Shown: in pieces, positions 41,531-48,693 of the stretch
Layout: every line of letters begins with the position of its first letter
How positions within the stretch are numbered: the first letter of the stretch is position 1
NCBI GenBank assembly: GCA_031274425.1
Contig: JAISQE010000070.1
Coordinates: forward strand, 1-51,972
Reading direction: 5' to 3'
Length of the DNA stretch: 51,972 nt
Source: Synergistaceae bacterium
GTDB taxonomy: Bacteria; Synergistota; Synergistia; Synergistales; Aminobacteriaceae
Made by a program: the position numbers and the translations under genes
Notes under the pieces: model-generated
Told to the model about the DNA's origin: nothing
The model's input: the letters and a program-made list of their open reading frames with translations, nothing else
Database searches by the model: none

Positions 41531-42549
41531 TAACTCCCGCGTCCCTGGCGCAACAAAAGCCAGCAGAAAAACGGCCCGCCGATCAAAGCAGTGACGACGC
41601 CGACGGGAAGCTCGCCCAAGCTTTGGGCCGCCCCGTCGGCGAGGGCCGTCAGGCACCCGCCGGTCCAAAAGGCGAAAAGCAGCAGAGGGCGGTGCAGCGG
41701 TCCGATAATGGGCCGCAAAAGGTGCGGCACCACCAGCCCGACAAAGCCGATGATGCCGAAGGACCCCACCGTCGCGGCGGTTCCCAGGGAAACGAGGCAG
41801 AGCAAACCCATGCGCAAACGCCGCTCGTCGACACCCAACAGGCTGCCGCGGTCCTCCCCCAGCGACACGGCGTCCAACTGCCGTCCATAGGCCCAGGCGG
41901 GCAGAACGGAGAGGGCCGCCGCGCCCCATACTCCCAGGGACGCCCCCAGAGACGCCCCGGAAAAGCTGCCCATCAGCCAAAGCACGATCGCGCCCAACCG
42001 GTCGTCGGCAATCGCCTTCAAAAAAGTCACCCCGGCGGATAAAAACGCGTTGACGACGATCCCCGCCAGAACCAGATGAGCGCGGCTTCCCCCCGACCGC
42101 CAGGCGATGGCTTGCACCGACCATAGGGCGATCAGCGCTCCGGCGAACGCGGCGGGGGTGACCCACGGGAAATGAGCCGCGAAGCCCAGGGCTCCCCCGA
42201 AGGCCGCGCCCGCGGCGATGCCCAGGGTGTAGGGCTCGGCCAGGGGGTTGAACAAGAGCCCCTGCAGCACCACGCCGGCGGCGCTCAAAAGCCCCCCCGC
42301 GCCCAAGGCCGCCAGAAGCCGGGGCAACCGCACGGAGCGAACCACGATCGCCTCAGGCGTCATGCGCTCCGCTTCGCTCAAGAAGGGCGACAGGAGGGCG
42401 AAAACCCTCGACGGGGGAATGGGCCAGTCGCCCTGGGCCAGCCGCCAGAGGGCGACGGAGACCAGAACGCAGAACAACGTCGCCGCGAATCGGAGCCTAC
42501 GCCCTCGGCGGGCGGCCTTATAGTCCGAAAGAACCGAGGCGCGCTGCAT
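41530..42549 (-). CDS. btuC: Corrinoid/siderophore ABC transporter permease (BtuC/FecCD family)
   Basis: A 339-residue FecCD-family permease with about 10 membrane helices. Hallmarks: RLPRLLAALGAGGLLSAAGVVLQGLLFNPLAEPYTLGIAAGAAFG, GSFSGASLG, and the C-terminal coupling region GFIGFVGLVVPHLLRPIIGPLHRPLL-type sequence (here SFGIIGFVGLVVPHLLR). Length is normal. It follows cbiK by 27 bases, and its stop overlaps the ATPase start. Confidence 0.92.
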   Translation of the reverse strand: MQRASVLSDYKAARRGRRLRFAATLFCVLVSVALWRLAQGDWPIPPSRVFALLSPFLSEAERMTPEAIVVRSVRLPRLLAALGAGGLLSAAGVVLQGLLFNPLAEPYTLGIAAGAAFGGALGFAAHFPWVTPAAFAGALIALWSVQAIAWRSGGSRAHLVLAGIVVNAFLSAGVTFLKAIADDRLGAIVLWLMGSFSGASLGASLGVWGAAALSVLPAWAYGRQLDAVSLGEDRGSLLGVDERRLRMGLLCLVSLGTAATVGSFGIIGFVGLVVPHLLRPIIGPLHRPLLLFAFWTGGCLTALADGAAQSLGELPVGVVTALIGGPFFCWLLLRQGRGS

Positions 42550-42576
42550 CGATTCCCCCTGCGCTCGGAGCGGCGG

Positions 42577-43470
42577 TCACTCCATCATCTCTCCAATGCG
42601 CTTCACGAAGAGCTTGGCGATTTCGGGATACTGCCCCAGGCCCACCAGGTAGGGCTCAACCCGATAGCCCTCTTTTTTGAAGAGGGAAAGCCACGATTCC
42701 GGGTCGTCCGCTCCGGCCAGGTCGTTGTTGGCGTGGTCCCCCGCGACGATCATGAAGGGCGCCAGCACCAGGGTTTCGACGCGTTTTCCCCCCGACTTTT
42801 TCAGCGCGGCGAGGACGTCGTCGAAGGTGGGAGCGCTCTCGACCGTGCCCAGGAAAATGCGGTCCGAGGCTTTTGCGCCTCTGGAAAGGGCTCCCTGCAT
42901 CTCGCTGTACATCGCGTTGGCCATGTGCGGGGTCCCGTGTCCCATCAGGACGACGGCCTTGTTCGGCCCGAGTTTCCCCGCGCTCTCCAGTTGGCGTGTC
43001 AAGATCCCCGCCATGAGTTCGCAGTCCGACGTGTTCGATAAAAACGGCTGCCCCAACGCGATACGCGAAAAACCGTACTTGCCCTTCATAGAGGCGAAGG
43101 CGTCGACGACGCTCTTCAGGTCGTCATACTCCTCTCCCGGGATGACGTGCATCGGCTGAACGTAGACGTGAGTGAAGCGCTCGTCGTTCATTTGCGCCAA
43201 CTCCTGGGGGGGTGTGGGAACCTCGATGTCCTGTTCCCTCAGCTTGCGCCGAATGATGTTGGACGTGTACGCAAGCCGCACCTCCACGCCGGGAAAGGCG
43301 TCCTTCGTCGCCGAGACGAGGGACTCGATAGCCCCCGTGGCCTCGGTCATGGACGTTCCGAACGCCACCAGCAGAATGCCCTTTTTCTCCGGAATCTCGG
43401 CGGCTCCGGCACAGGATACGAAAAGGACGGCGACCAGCATCGTCGCTAAAACGCAGTTTTTGATCATCAT
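42577..43470 (-). CDS. cbiK: Exported sirohydrochlorin cobaltochelatase CbiK
   Basis: A 297-residue chelatase that inserts Co2+ (or Fe2+) into sirohydrochlorin. It carries a signal peptide (residues 1-23, CVLATMLVAVLFVSCAGA), unlike cytoplasmic Salmonella CbiK. It keeps GILLVAFGTSMTEA, the metal-ligand His of YVQPMHVIPGEEY and the second His in VVLMGHGTPHMANAMYSEMQ. Periplasmic CbiK forms are known from Desulfovibrio (CbiK-P), where they may handle metal or heme transport instead of corrin synthesis. The ribosome site GGGAGG lies 5-8 bases before the tandem ATGs. It is the first gene after the cobalamin riboswitch, which supports a cobalt-related role. Confidence 0.9.
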   Translation of the reverse strand: MMIKNCVLATMLVAVLFVSCAGAAEIPEKKGILLVAFGTSMTEATGAIESLVSATKDAFPGVEVRLAYTSNIIRRKLREQDIEVPTPPQELAQMNDERFTHVYVQPMHVIPGEEYDDLKSVVDAFASMKGKYGFSRIALGQPFLSNTSDCELMAGILTRQLESAGKLGPNKAVVLMGHGTPHMANAMYSEMQGALSRGAKASDRIFLGTVESAPTFDDVLAALKKSGGKRVETLVLAPFMIVAGDHANNDLAGADDPESWLSLFKKEGYRVEPYLVGLGQYPEIAKLFVKRIGEMME

Positions 43471-43599
43471 ACAAACCTCCCTGACTCTCGATTTCTCTCG
43501 ACTCGCAAAAGGGGGCGCACAACCTGCGTCCCCTCACCTTATCCGCCGCGTTTCAAGCGTTATCCGTGAAGACGTCCGCCCACGCAAACATCACCTCCA

Positions 43600-43775
43600 A
43601 ATCTCCCGAACCGGTCTCCTGACTTCCGTTCCTTCTCCTTCGCGCCTTCCCGAACGGACAACGTTCAGTGGCCGAAAACGTGCGAATTCGTCACGGTTAC
43701 AGTGGCGGGGCCGTACGGGATTTTCACCCGTTTCCCTGAGCCTCGGGAGTTTCGATATTCGGTTGTCTTTGTATC
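43600..43775 (-). ncRNA. Cobalamin (AdoCbl) riboswitch
   Basis: Read on the minus strand, the conserved core is plain: GGGAAACGGGTGAAAATCCC, then GGCCCCGCCACTGTAA, and near the 3' end the B12 box AAGTCAGGAGACCGG. The closing stem P1 pairs 43743-43749 with 43603-43609. It lies between a strong promoter (43785-43813) and cbiK, whose start is 130 bases downstream, so it should repress the whole cbiK-btuCDF-cobI operon when cobalamin is abundant. Confidence 0.95.
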
Positions 43776-43784
43776 CACGTTTGT

Positions 43785-43813
43785 ATCTAACATCGGAAAA
43801 GGCGTTATGTCAA
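43785..43813 (-). promoter_or_regulatory. Sigma-70-type promoter of the cobalamin operon
   Basis: TTGACA (43808-43813) and TTAGAT (43785-43790), 17 bases apart on the minus strand, place the transcription start near 43778, immediately before the riboswitch aptamer. Confidence 0.75.
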
Positions 43814-43994
43814 GATGGCCAGCCCGCCCTAAATCCGCGAGGAAAATGTGGATAACTTTCATTGCGGTTCTCAATCCCTATACCCCATGAGTACTAAGGA
43901 TCAATATAGGGCCAAAAGTTTTCACTGCTACCCAAAAAGGATCTTTCTTCCCGTTCTTGGGCAACAAAACATACATATCAGACTTCATCGACAA

Positions 43995-44062
43995 CTCCGC
44001 CCCACACCCCGCAGGGGACGAGTCCCCTGACCCCGTTAATTTTCTTCCCTTAAAGTTGTTGG
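43995..44062. repeat. GC-rich repeat C, copy 2
   Basis: Same block order as copy 1 at 38894: CTCCGCCCCACACCCC, GGGGACgagTCCCC, CTGACCCCGTTA and TTAAAGTTGTTG. It follows the stop of the pilin-like gene (44077) on the minus strand and can fold into a strong hairpin, so it may end that transcript. Bases 43814-43994 hold nothing else I can support. Confidence 0.7.
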
Positions 44063-44076
44063 TTTTTATTGAGTCT

Positions 44077-44472
44077 TTATCTCTTCAGGAAGACGACGAA
44101 GACGGGTTTTTGTTTCTTGCCCTGAGGCGGGCCGGCGGCGTTTCTCAGGGCAACCACGTCCATTTTGATCTCCAGGGCCGCGGAACCGATGGACGCGTTG
44201 CTGGTGACCGTCCTGGCCTCCGAAAGGATGTCGGGCTCCGTTGTCGTATTCTTCGACGCAACGTAGGAGAGCCCCGCGTTCCCGATCTTGGAGCAGGTGT
44301 GCAGCCGTCCTCGGCTCTCGGAGGCCGCCATCAGGGAGTAGGCGATCGCCGAGAAGGTCCCGGAAATCGCCAGGATCAAAATGATCGCCGCACAAACCGT
44401 CTCCAGCGACGAAAACCCTCCACGACGCTCAAACTTTTTCTTATAACCGAACCTTTCTTTATAACCGAACAT
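44077..44472 (-). CDS. Type IV pilin-like protein
   Basis: A 131-residue protein with a basic leader and a prepilin-type site, RRGGFSSLETVCAAIILILAISG. A Gly precedes Phe, Glu is at +5, and a hydrophobic helix follows, as processed by the prepilin peptidase PilD. The rest (about 45-131) is a short globular part without a Cys pair. It overlaps the upstream gene by 14 bases, with GGGGGAG 6 bases before the ATG. It is probably a minor pseudopilin; no assembly ATPase or platform gene is near. Confidence 0.7.
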   Translation of the reverse strand: MFGYKERFGYKKKFERRGGFSSLETVCAAIILILAISGTFSAIAYSLMAASESRGRLHTCSKIGNAGLSYVASKNTTTEPDILSEARTVTSNASIGSAALEIKMDVVALRNAAGPPQGKKQKPVFVVFLKR

Positions 44473-44959
44473 GTCGATCTCCCCCAGTCTTTTTGGCGGG
44501 CGTGGAGATGTCCATCGACACGTCCCACGCCGCGACCTCGACCTCCGTCCCTGGGGCCGTAGCCGTCAGGTACTCGCCCCGAACGAGAAGAACGTAAGAA
44601 CCGACGCCGCGGGGGGTGATCGTATAGTGGAATCGCATCTGAGGCGCCCCCTGTATGACGCTGGAGTCCACGTGGAACGCGCCCTTTCCCTCCTGAGAAG
44701 ACCCCTGGGAAGAATGGGCGGGCCACCAGGAATCCGCGTTCGCCGCGATCTCGTCGGCCAACCCATGCGCAAGGCTCAACGTCGCCTGTTCCAAAATCTG
44801 CCGCCGTTCGAAAATAACGCCGTGAAATAAATTCGCCTGCGACATGCTCAACACCCCCCCGCTGAATACCATGAGCAGCAACGTCACGATGCTCGCCGAA
44901 ACCAAGGCATAACCGCATCGCGAGGATAAGCGCGTCGATTCATTCTTTAGCGTTCTCAT
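44459..44959 (-). CDS. PilX-like pilus-assembly or pseudopilin-associated protein
   Basis: A 166-residue protein with one N-terminal membrane helix (ALVSASIVTLLLMVFSGGVLSMSQ) preceded by RCG, as in PilX-type minor pilins, and no standard prepilin GF site. The soluble part includes ILEQATLSLAHGLADEIAAN and a beta-rich end. AAGGAG lies 8 bases before the ATG at 44959. It follows the REC-HD-GYP gene by 57 bases and precedes the pilin-like gene, so all three may share a transcript. Confidence 0.55.
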   Translation of the reverse strand: MRTLKNESTRLSSRCGYALVSASIVTLLLMVFSGGVLSMSQANLFHGVIFERRQILEQATLSLAHGLADEIAANADSWWPAHSSQGSSQEGKGAFHVDSSVIQGAPQMRFHYTITPRGVGSYVLLVRGEYLTATAPGTEVEVAAWDVSMDISTPAKKTGGDRHVRL

Positions 44960-45016
44960 TTTTCGTTCTCCTTTAACTAACCTGTTTTTTCGCCTGAGCT
45001 GGAGCGTTTCGCCGGA

Positions 45017-46204
45017 CTATACGGCGCGCTGCCGGGCAAACATCAAAATTTTATGGCGGTTCTCGATTTCGCCTTGCGGTTCGGGGGTTTCCCATGCGTC
45101 TTTGTATTGATCCACGATCTCCACAAAGCGCCCGGACACCATGTGGAACACGTCGACCAGCACGGGGTCGAAATGGCTGCCTCTGCCCGCCTCGATGATT
45201 TTTTCGGCTTCCGTCGTGGTGAAGGGCTTCTTGTAGGGGCGTTGCGAGATCAGCGCGTCGTACACGTCGGCGATCGCCATGAGCCGGCCCTCCAGCGGGA
45301 TGTTCTTTCCGCTCAGCCCCCAGGGGTAGCCGGAGCCGTCCCATTTTTCGTGGTGCGTGCCCGCGATGATCTTCGCGTGGCGTAAAAACTCGTGCTCCGC
45401 CGTGTTTTTCTCGATCCGCTCGATGGCCTTCAGGCCGATGATGACGTGGGCCTTCATTTTCTCGAACTCCTCGTCGGTCAACTTGCCCGGCTTGTTCAAA
45501 ATCACGTCGCTGACGGCGATTTTGCCCACGTCGTGGAGCTGCGCCGAGGAAAGCAGAAAATCGATGTTCCACCCTGAGATCTCCCGGGAGTAGATCTTTT
45601 TCTCCATGAGCTTCTCGATCAGAAGTTTCAGGTATTTTTGCGTGCGCGACACGTGTCCGCCCGTGACGCTGTCCCTGAATTCCACAAGCTCCGCGATGCT
45701 GCTCAACACCGCGTTTTCCAGGTCGATCAGTTGCTTGCTCTTCCGCGAGACGGCCGCCTGCAGGTTGTCGTTGTCCGTTTTCAGCTCTTTCCTCTGGGAG
45801 GCGAGCAACAGGTGCGTCTCGATGCGCTTGAGCAGGAGCGGGGCGGAAAACGGCTTGGACACATAATCGACGGCGCCAAGGCTGAGACCCTTCAACTCGC
45901 TGCCCTCGTCGTTTTTCGCCGTGAGGAAAATAACCGGAATATCGGCGAAGGCCTCCGTACGCTTCAGATGCTGGATCGCCTCGTAGCCGTCCACTCCCGG
46001 CATCTCGATGTCGAGAAGAATCAGGTTCGGAACGACCTTTTCAAGACACTCGAAAAGTTTCTCCGCCGACGGCATCGGGTACACTTCGTAAAAGGTTTTC
46101 AACATGTTCTTGCCCATCGCGAGGTTTGCCATATTGTCGTCCACCAACATGATGCTCTGGCGTTTTCTTTCCAGCTTTTTCTCCAGTTTTCCCTCTGTCA
46201 CCAT
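45017..46204 (-). CDS. Response regulator with HD-GYP phosphodiesterase domain
   Basis: A 395-residue two-domain protein. The receiver domain (about 20-135) has acidic DD at IMLVDDNMAN, the phospho-acceptor Asp in NLILLDIEMPGVDG, and Lys in YVSKPFS. A coiled linker follows, then an HD-GYP domain (about 175-375) with AQLHDVGKIAVSD and HHEKWDGSGYPWGL. Such proteins hydrolyse cyclic di-GMP (or cGAMP). I chose the ATG at 46204 for its GGAGG spacing of 8 bases; the frame has earlier in-frame ATG/TTG codons too close to that site. It is 37 bases downstream of the hybrid kinase gene, so the kinase is its likely phosphate donor. Confidence 0.92.
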   Translation of the reverse strand: MVTEGKLEKKLERKRQSIMLVDDNMANLAMGKNMLKTFYEVYPMPSAEKLFECLEKVVPNLILLDIEMPGVDGYEAIQHLKRTEAFADIPVIFLTAKNDEGSELKGLSLGAVDYVSKPFSAPLLLKRIETHLLLASQRKELKTDNDNLQAAVSRKSKQLIDLENAVLSSIAELVEFRDSVTGGHVSRTQKYLKLLIEKLMEKKIYSREISGWNIDFLLSSAQLHDVGKIAVSDVILNKPGKLTDEEFEKMKAHVIIGLKAIERIEKNTAEHEFLRHAKIIAGTHHEKWDGSGYPWGLSGKNIPLEGRLMAIADVYDALISQRPYKKPFTTTEAEKIIEAGRGSHFDPVLVDVFHMVSGRFVEIVDQYKDAWETPEPQGEIENRHKILMFARQRAV

Positions 46205-46241
46205 CACCATCACCTCCAATTTAGCCCAGCGAACGGGGCCT

Positions 46242-48374
46242 TTACGCCGCCGTCGCCGACAGTCTCTCCCGTATTTCCGCGAACTCCATCCTATCGATGC
46301 GCTCCCGGAGCCACACGATCAAATCCGCCCGAGTTTCGTACTCGAAACTTTCGATCTCCGCCATGACCTCGTCGACCCCATCCATGTCGTAGTCCTCGCA
46401 GCGCTCCGCCAATTTTTCGAGCAGAACGGGGGAAGGCGCGCCTTTTCTTGGCTTGGGGTTCTCCGCGTCGACGGCTCTCAGCGCCGCGCGCAGGTCGTCG
46501 AGAAGTTTTTCCGACGCCTGGATGAAAGCGCTGTTGTTCATGAGGACAAACTCCATGTCGCCGGCTTTGGCCGCGCGTTCCAGAGCCTCCGCCATGTTCC
46601 CCAGCGATTCGGCGCCGATCCCGCGGCTGCTGCCTTTGATGCCGTGCACGACGATCGCGTATTCCGGCAGCTTGTCTTTCGAGACCTCCCGAACCTGGTC
46701 GAGCAGAGGCTCCGTGTTCACGGCGTAGGAGCGCAGCACCCGCAGGAACGTTTCCCCGTCGCCGCCGAATCGGGGCAGGCATTTTCCCACATCGATTTCC
46801 TCTATTTCATCGATTCCCCCGAGCGCCAGCTTTTCGGCGGTTTCACCACAAGGAGCCGCAAGGGCTTCCAGGGGGGTCGACCCCGAAGGGGCCAAGCGGG
46901 CTCCGTTCTCCTGAGTCTGAGTCTGAGTTTGGGCCTGAATCTGGGCGTTTGCCGTTTTTTCGAGCGTCTTGTTCCGCAGCCACTGCCGAATCACCGCGTC
47001 GAGCTGCGCGATGTCGATGGGCTTCGAGATGAACGCCTGGAAACCATTTTCCAGAAACATTTTTTCGTTCCCTATGATGGCGTTCGCGGTGAGCGCGATG
47101 ATCGGGATGTTTTTCGCGTATTCCGTCCCGATCTCCCGCCGGATGACGCGCGTCGTTTCGATGCCGTCCATCTCCGGCATCATGTGATCCATGAAGATCG
47201 CGTCGTAAATGACTTTTTCTTTCCGTATCCTGTCGATGGCCTGCTGGCCGCTGGTCACGCAGTCTACCCGCATTCCGTAGGGCTTCATCATGCCCTTCGC
47301 CACGTCCAGGTTGGTCTGCACGTCGTCCACCACCAGGACCTTCGCGTAGGGGAGGCGGATGCGCACGAGCTTCGCGTTGGCGTTGCGCTTGCTGTCGCAA
47401 TAGCGGAACCGCTTCAGGCTCTCCGCGACGTCTTTCCCGATGGGGACATCCGTGACGAAGCCCTGCCGGATGCGCACGGCAAACTCGCTCCCCTTCCCGT
47501 ACTCGCTTGTTACGGTTATCGTGCCGCCCATCATCTCCACCATCATTTTCGCGATGGAAAGGCCGAGCCCCGTTCCCTCGATCTTGCGGTTGGATTTCGT
47601 ATCCACCTGGTTGTAGGCGGAGAACAAGTTCTTGATATCCTCCGGCCGGATCCCTATGCCGGTGTCCGTCACGCGGATGCTGAGCCAGACGTCGCCTTCC
47701 TTATCGCCTTCTTTTTCTTTCTCGCAGGCGACAAACCAATCCACGCTCCCTTCTTTGGTGTACTTGAACGCGTTGCTGAGCAAATTGTTGCAGATTTGTT
47801 TGATCCGAAGCTCGTCCCCGAACAACTTGGCCGGCAGGGTCTCGTCGATCCTAAGGTTGAATTTCACAGGCTTGTCCCCTATGCGCATGATGTTTAAGGT
47901 GACGGTGTCGTTGATCAAACTGGAGACGTCGTACTCGGCGGGCATGAGCTCAAATTTCCCGGACTCGATCTTGGAGATGTCGAGGATGTCGTTGACGATG
48001 GCGAGAAGCGTCATTCCCGCGTTGTGGATTTTCCCCAGGTTGTCTCCCACCTCTCCCTGGGTCCCGTTCGTGCCGAGCATCAGCTCCGAGAGGCCGACGA
48101 CCGCGTTGAGCGGCGTGCGCATCTCGTGGCTCATGTTGGCGAGAAACCTGTTCTTGGCCTCCGACGCGTTTTTGGCGACCTCGTTCAGCGCGGCCAAATG
48201 CGCGTTCTGCTCCTCGATTCTCCGGTACGGCTTCGCGAGCCCTTCGAAGACGACCGCGCTCAACGCGCTGAGGACGAGCAAGAGCGCCCCCGTAAAGAAC
48301 ACACCCATCTTGGCGGCCATAACGACGACTGCGACGGATATTATGACGAACACCACTTTCACGCGCACCGACAT
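46242..48374 (-). CDS. Hybrid sensor histidine kinase with receiver and HPt domains
   Basis: A 710-residue phosphorelay protein. It has two membrane helices at the N-terminus (about 5-45) with almost no periplasmic loop, and a HisKA domain with the phospho-His in NMSHEMRTPLN (about 83). The HATPase follows (DTGIGI and GTGLGLSIAKMMVE), then a receiver (KVLVVDDVQTN; acceptor Asp in IFMDHMMPEMDG) and an HPt domain (IVVHGIKGSSRGIGA). A Gln/Thr-rich linker (AQIQAQTQTQTQ) lies before the HPt. With no extracellular sensor it may sense an internal or membrane signal. The ATG at 48374 has AAGGAGG 8 bases upstream. It is divergent from the MalT-like regulator, separated by the repeat array at 48423. 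Confidence 0.93.
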   Translation of the reverse strand: MSVRVKVVFVIISVAVVVMAAKMGVFFTGALLLVLSALSAVVFEGLAKPYRRIEEQNAHLAALNEVAKNASEAKNRFLANMSHEMRTPLNAVVGLSELMLGTNGTQGEVGDNLGKIHNAGMTLLAIVNDILDISKIESGKFELMPAEYDVSSLINDTVTLNIMRIGDKPVKFNLRIDETLPAKLFGDELRIKQICNNLLSNAFKYTKEGSVDWFVACEKEKEGDKEGDVWLSIRVTDTGIGIRPEDIKNLFSAYNQVDTKSNRKIEGTGLGLSIAKMMVEMMGGTITVTSEYGKGSEFAVRIRQGFVTDVPIGKDVAESLKRFRYCDSKRNANAKLVRIRLPYAKVLVVDDVQTNLDVAKGMMKPYGMRVDCVTSGQQAIDRIRKEKVIYDAIFMDHMMPEMDGIETTRVIRREIGTEYAKNIPIIALTANAIIGNEKMFLENGFQAFISKPIDIAQLDAVIRQWLRNKTLEKTANAQIQAQTQTQTQENGARLAPSGSTPLEALAAPCGETAEKLALGGIDEIEEIDVGKCLPRFGGDGETFLRVLRSYAVNTEPLLDQVREVSKDKLPEYAIVVHGIKGSSRGIGAESLGNMAEALERAAKAGDMEFVLMNNSAFIQASEKLLDDLRAALRAVDAENPKPRKGAPSPVLLEKLAERCEDYDMDGVDEVMAEIESFEYETRADLIVWLRERIDRMEFAEIRERLSATAA

Positions 48375-48422
48375 TGCCTTTCCCTCCTTGTTTATTTCTT
48401 GAGTGAATTATGACTATTCATG

Positions 48423-48573
48423 AAATCGCGTGATATATCCAAATGCAAATTAATAAAATCGCAAAAATACATTCGTTTTGAAAAGATAAAATCGCGGAAA
48501 CACTCCGCTGCCCCCACGGCAAAATCGCGTAATACGCTCCCATCGAGGAGAAGGAAAGGAGAAAGAAATCGCA
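48423..48573. repeat. Phased direct-repeat array (AAATCGC, 33-bp period)
   Basis: Five copies of AAATCGC(G/A) start at 48423, 48456, 48489, 48522 and 48566. The first four spacings are 33, 33 and 33 bases, and the last is 44, all multiples of 11. The conserved unit extends to about 18 bases (AAATCGCGnAATACACTCC-like), while the rest of each unit varies. The array fills the gap between the divergent hybrid-kinase and MalT-like genes, so it may be a cooperative regulator-binding region on one face of the helix. A short minus-strand ORF can be read through it (RDF repeated every 11 codons), but the last unit is out of that frame. Confidence 0.6.
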
Positions 48574-48693
48574 AAATACACCCAGATCTATATTGCTTTT
48601 GATTTACCTTGATGTATACTTGCAAAAGCAATTTTAAATAAATGTGCATAAGCGTATATTTAAAAAATAAAGAAGAGTACTTGCCAACGAAAA

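Noticed and set aside
40664-42166. A 500-codon reading of the BtuD gene with a long N-terminal extension
   Set aside because: The extra 212 codons overlap the permease in the wrong frame; a coupled ATG at 41530 starts the true ATPase.
48423-48573. CRISPR array
   Set aside because: Repeats are only about 18 bases and degenerate, spacers are about 15 bases, and no cas genes are nearby.
48392-48649. An 85-codon minus-strand ORF with an RDF repeat every 11 codons
   Set aside because: The repeat is stronger at DNA level, the fifth unit is out of frame, and no ribosome site was seen; kept as a DNA array instead.
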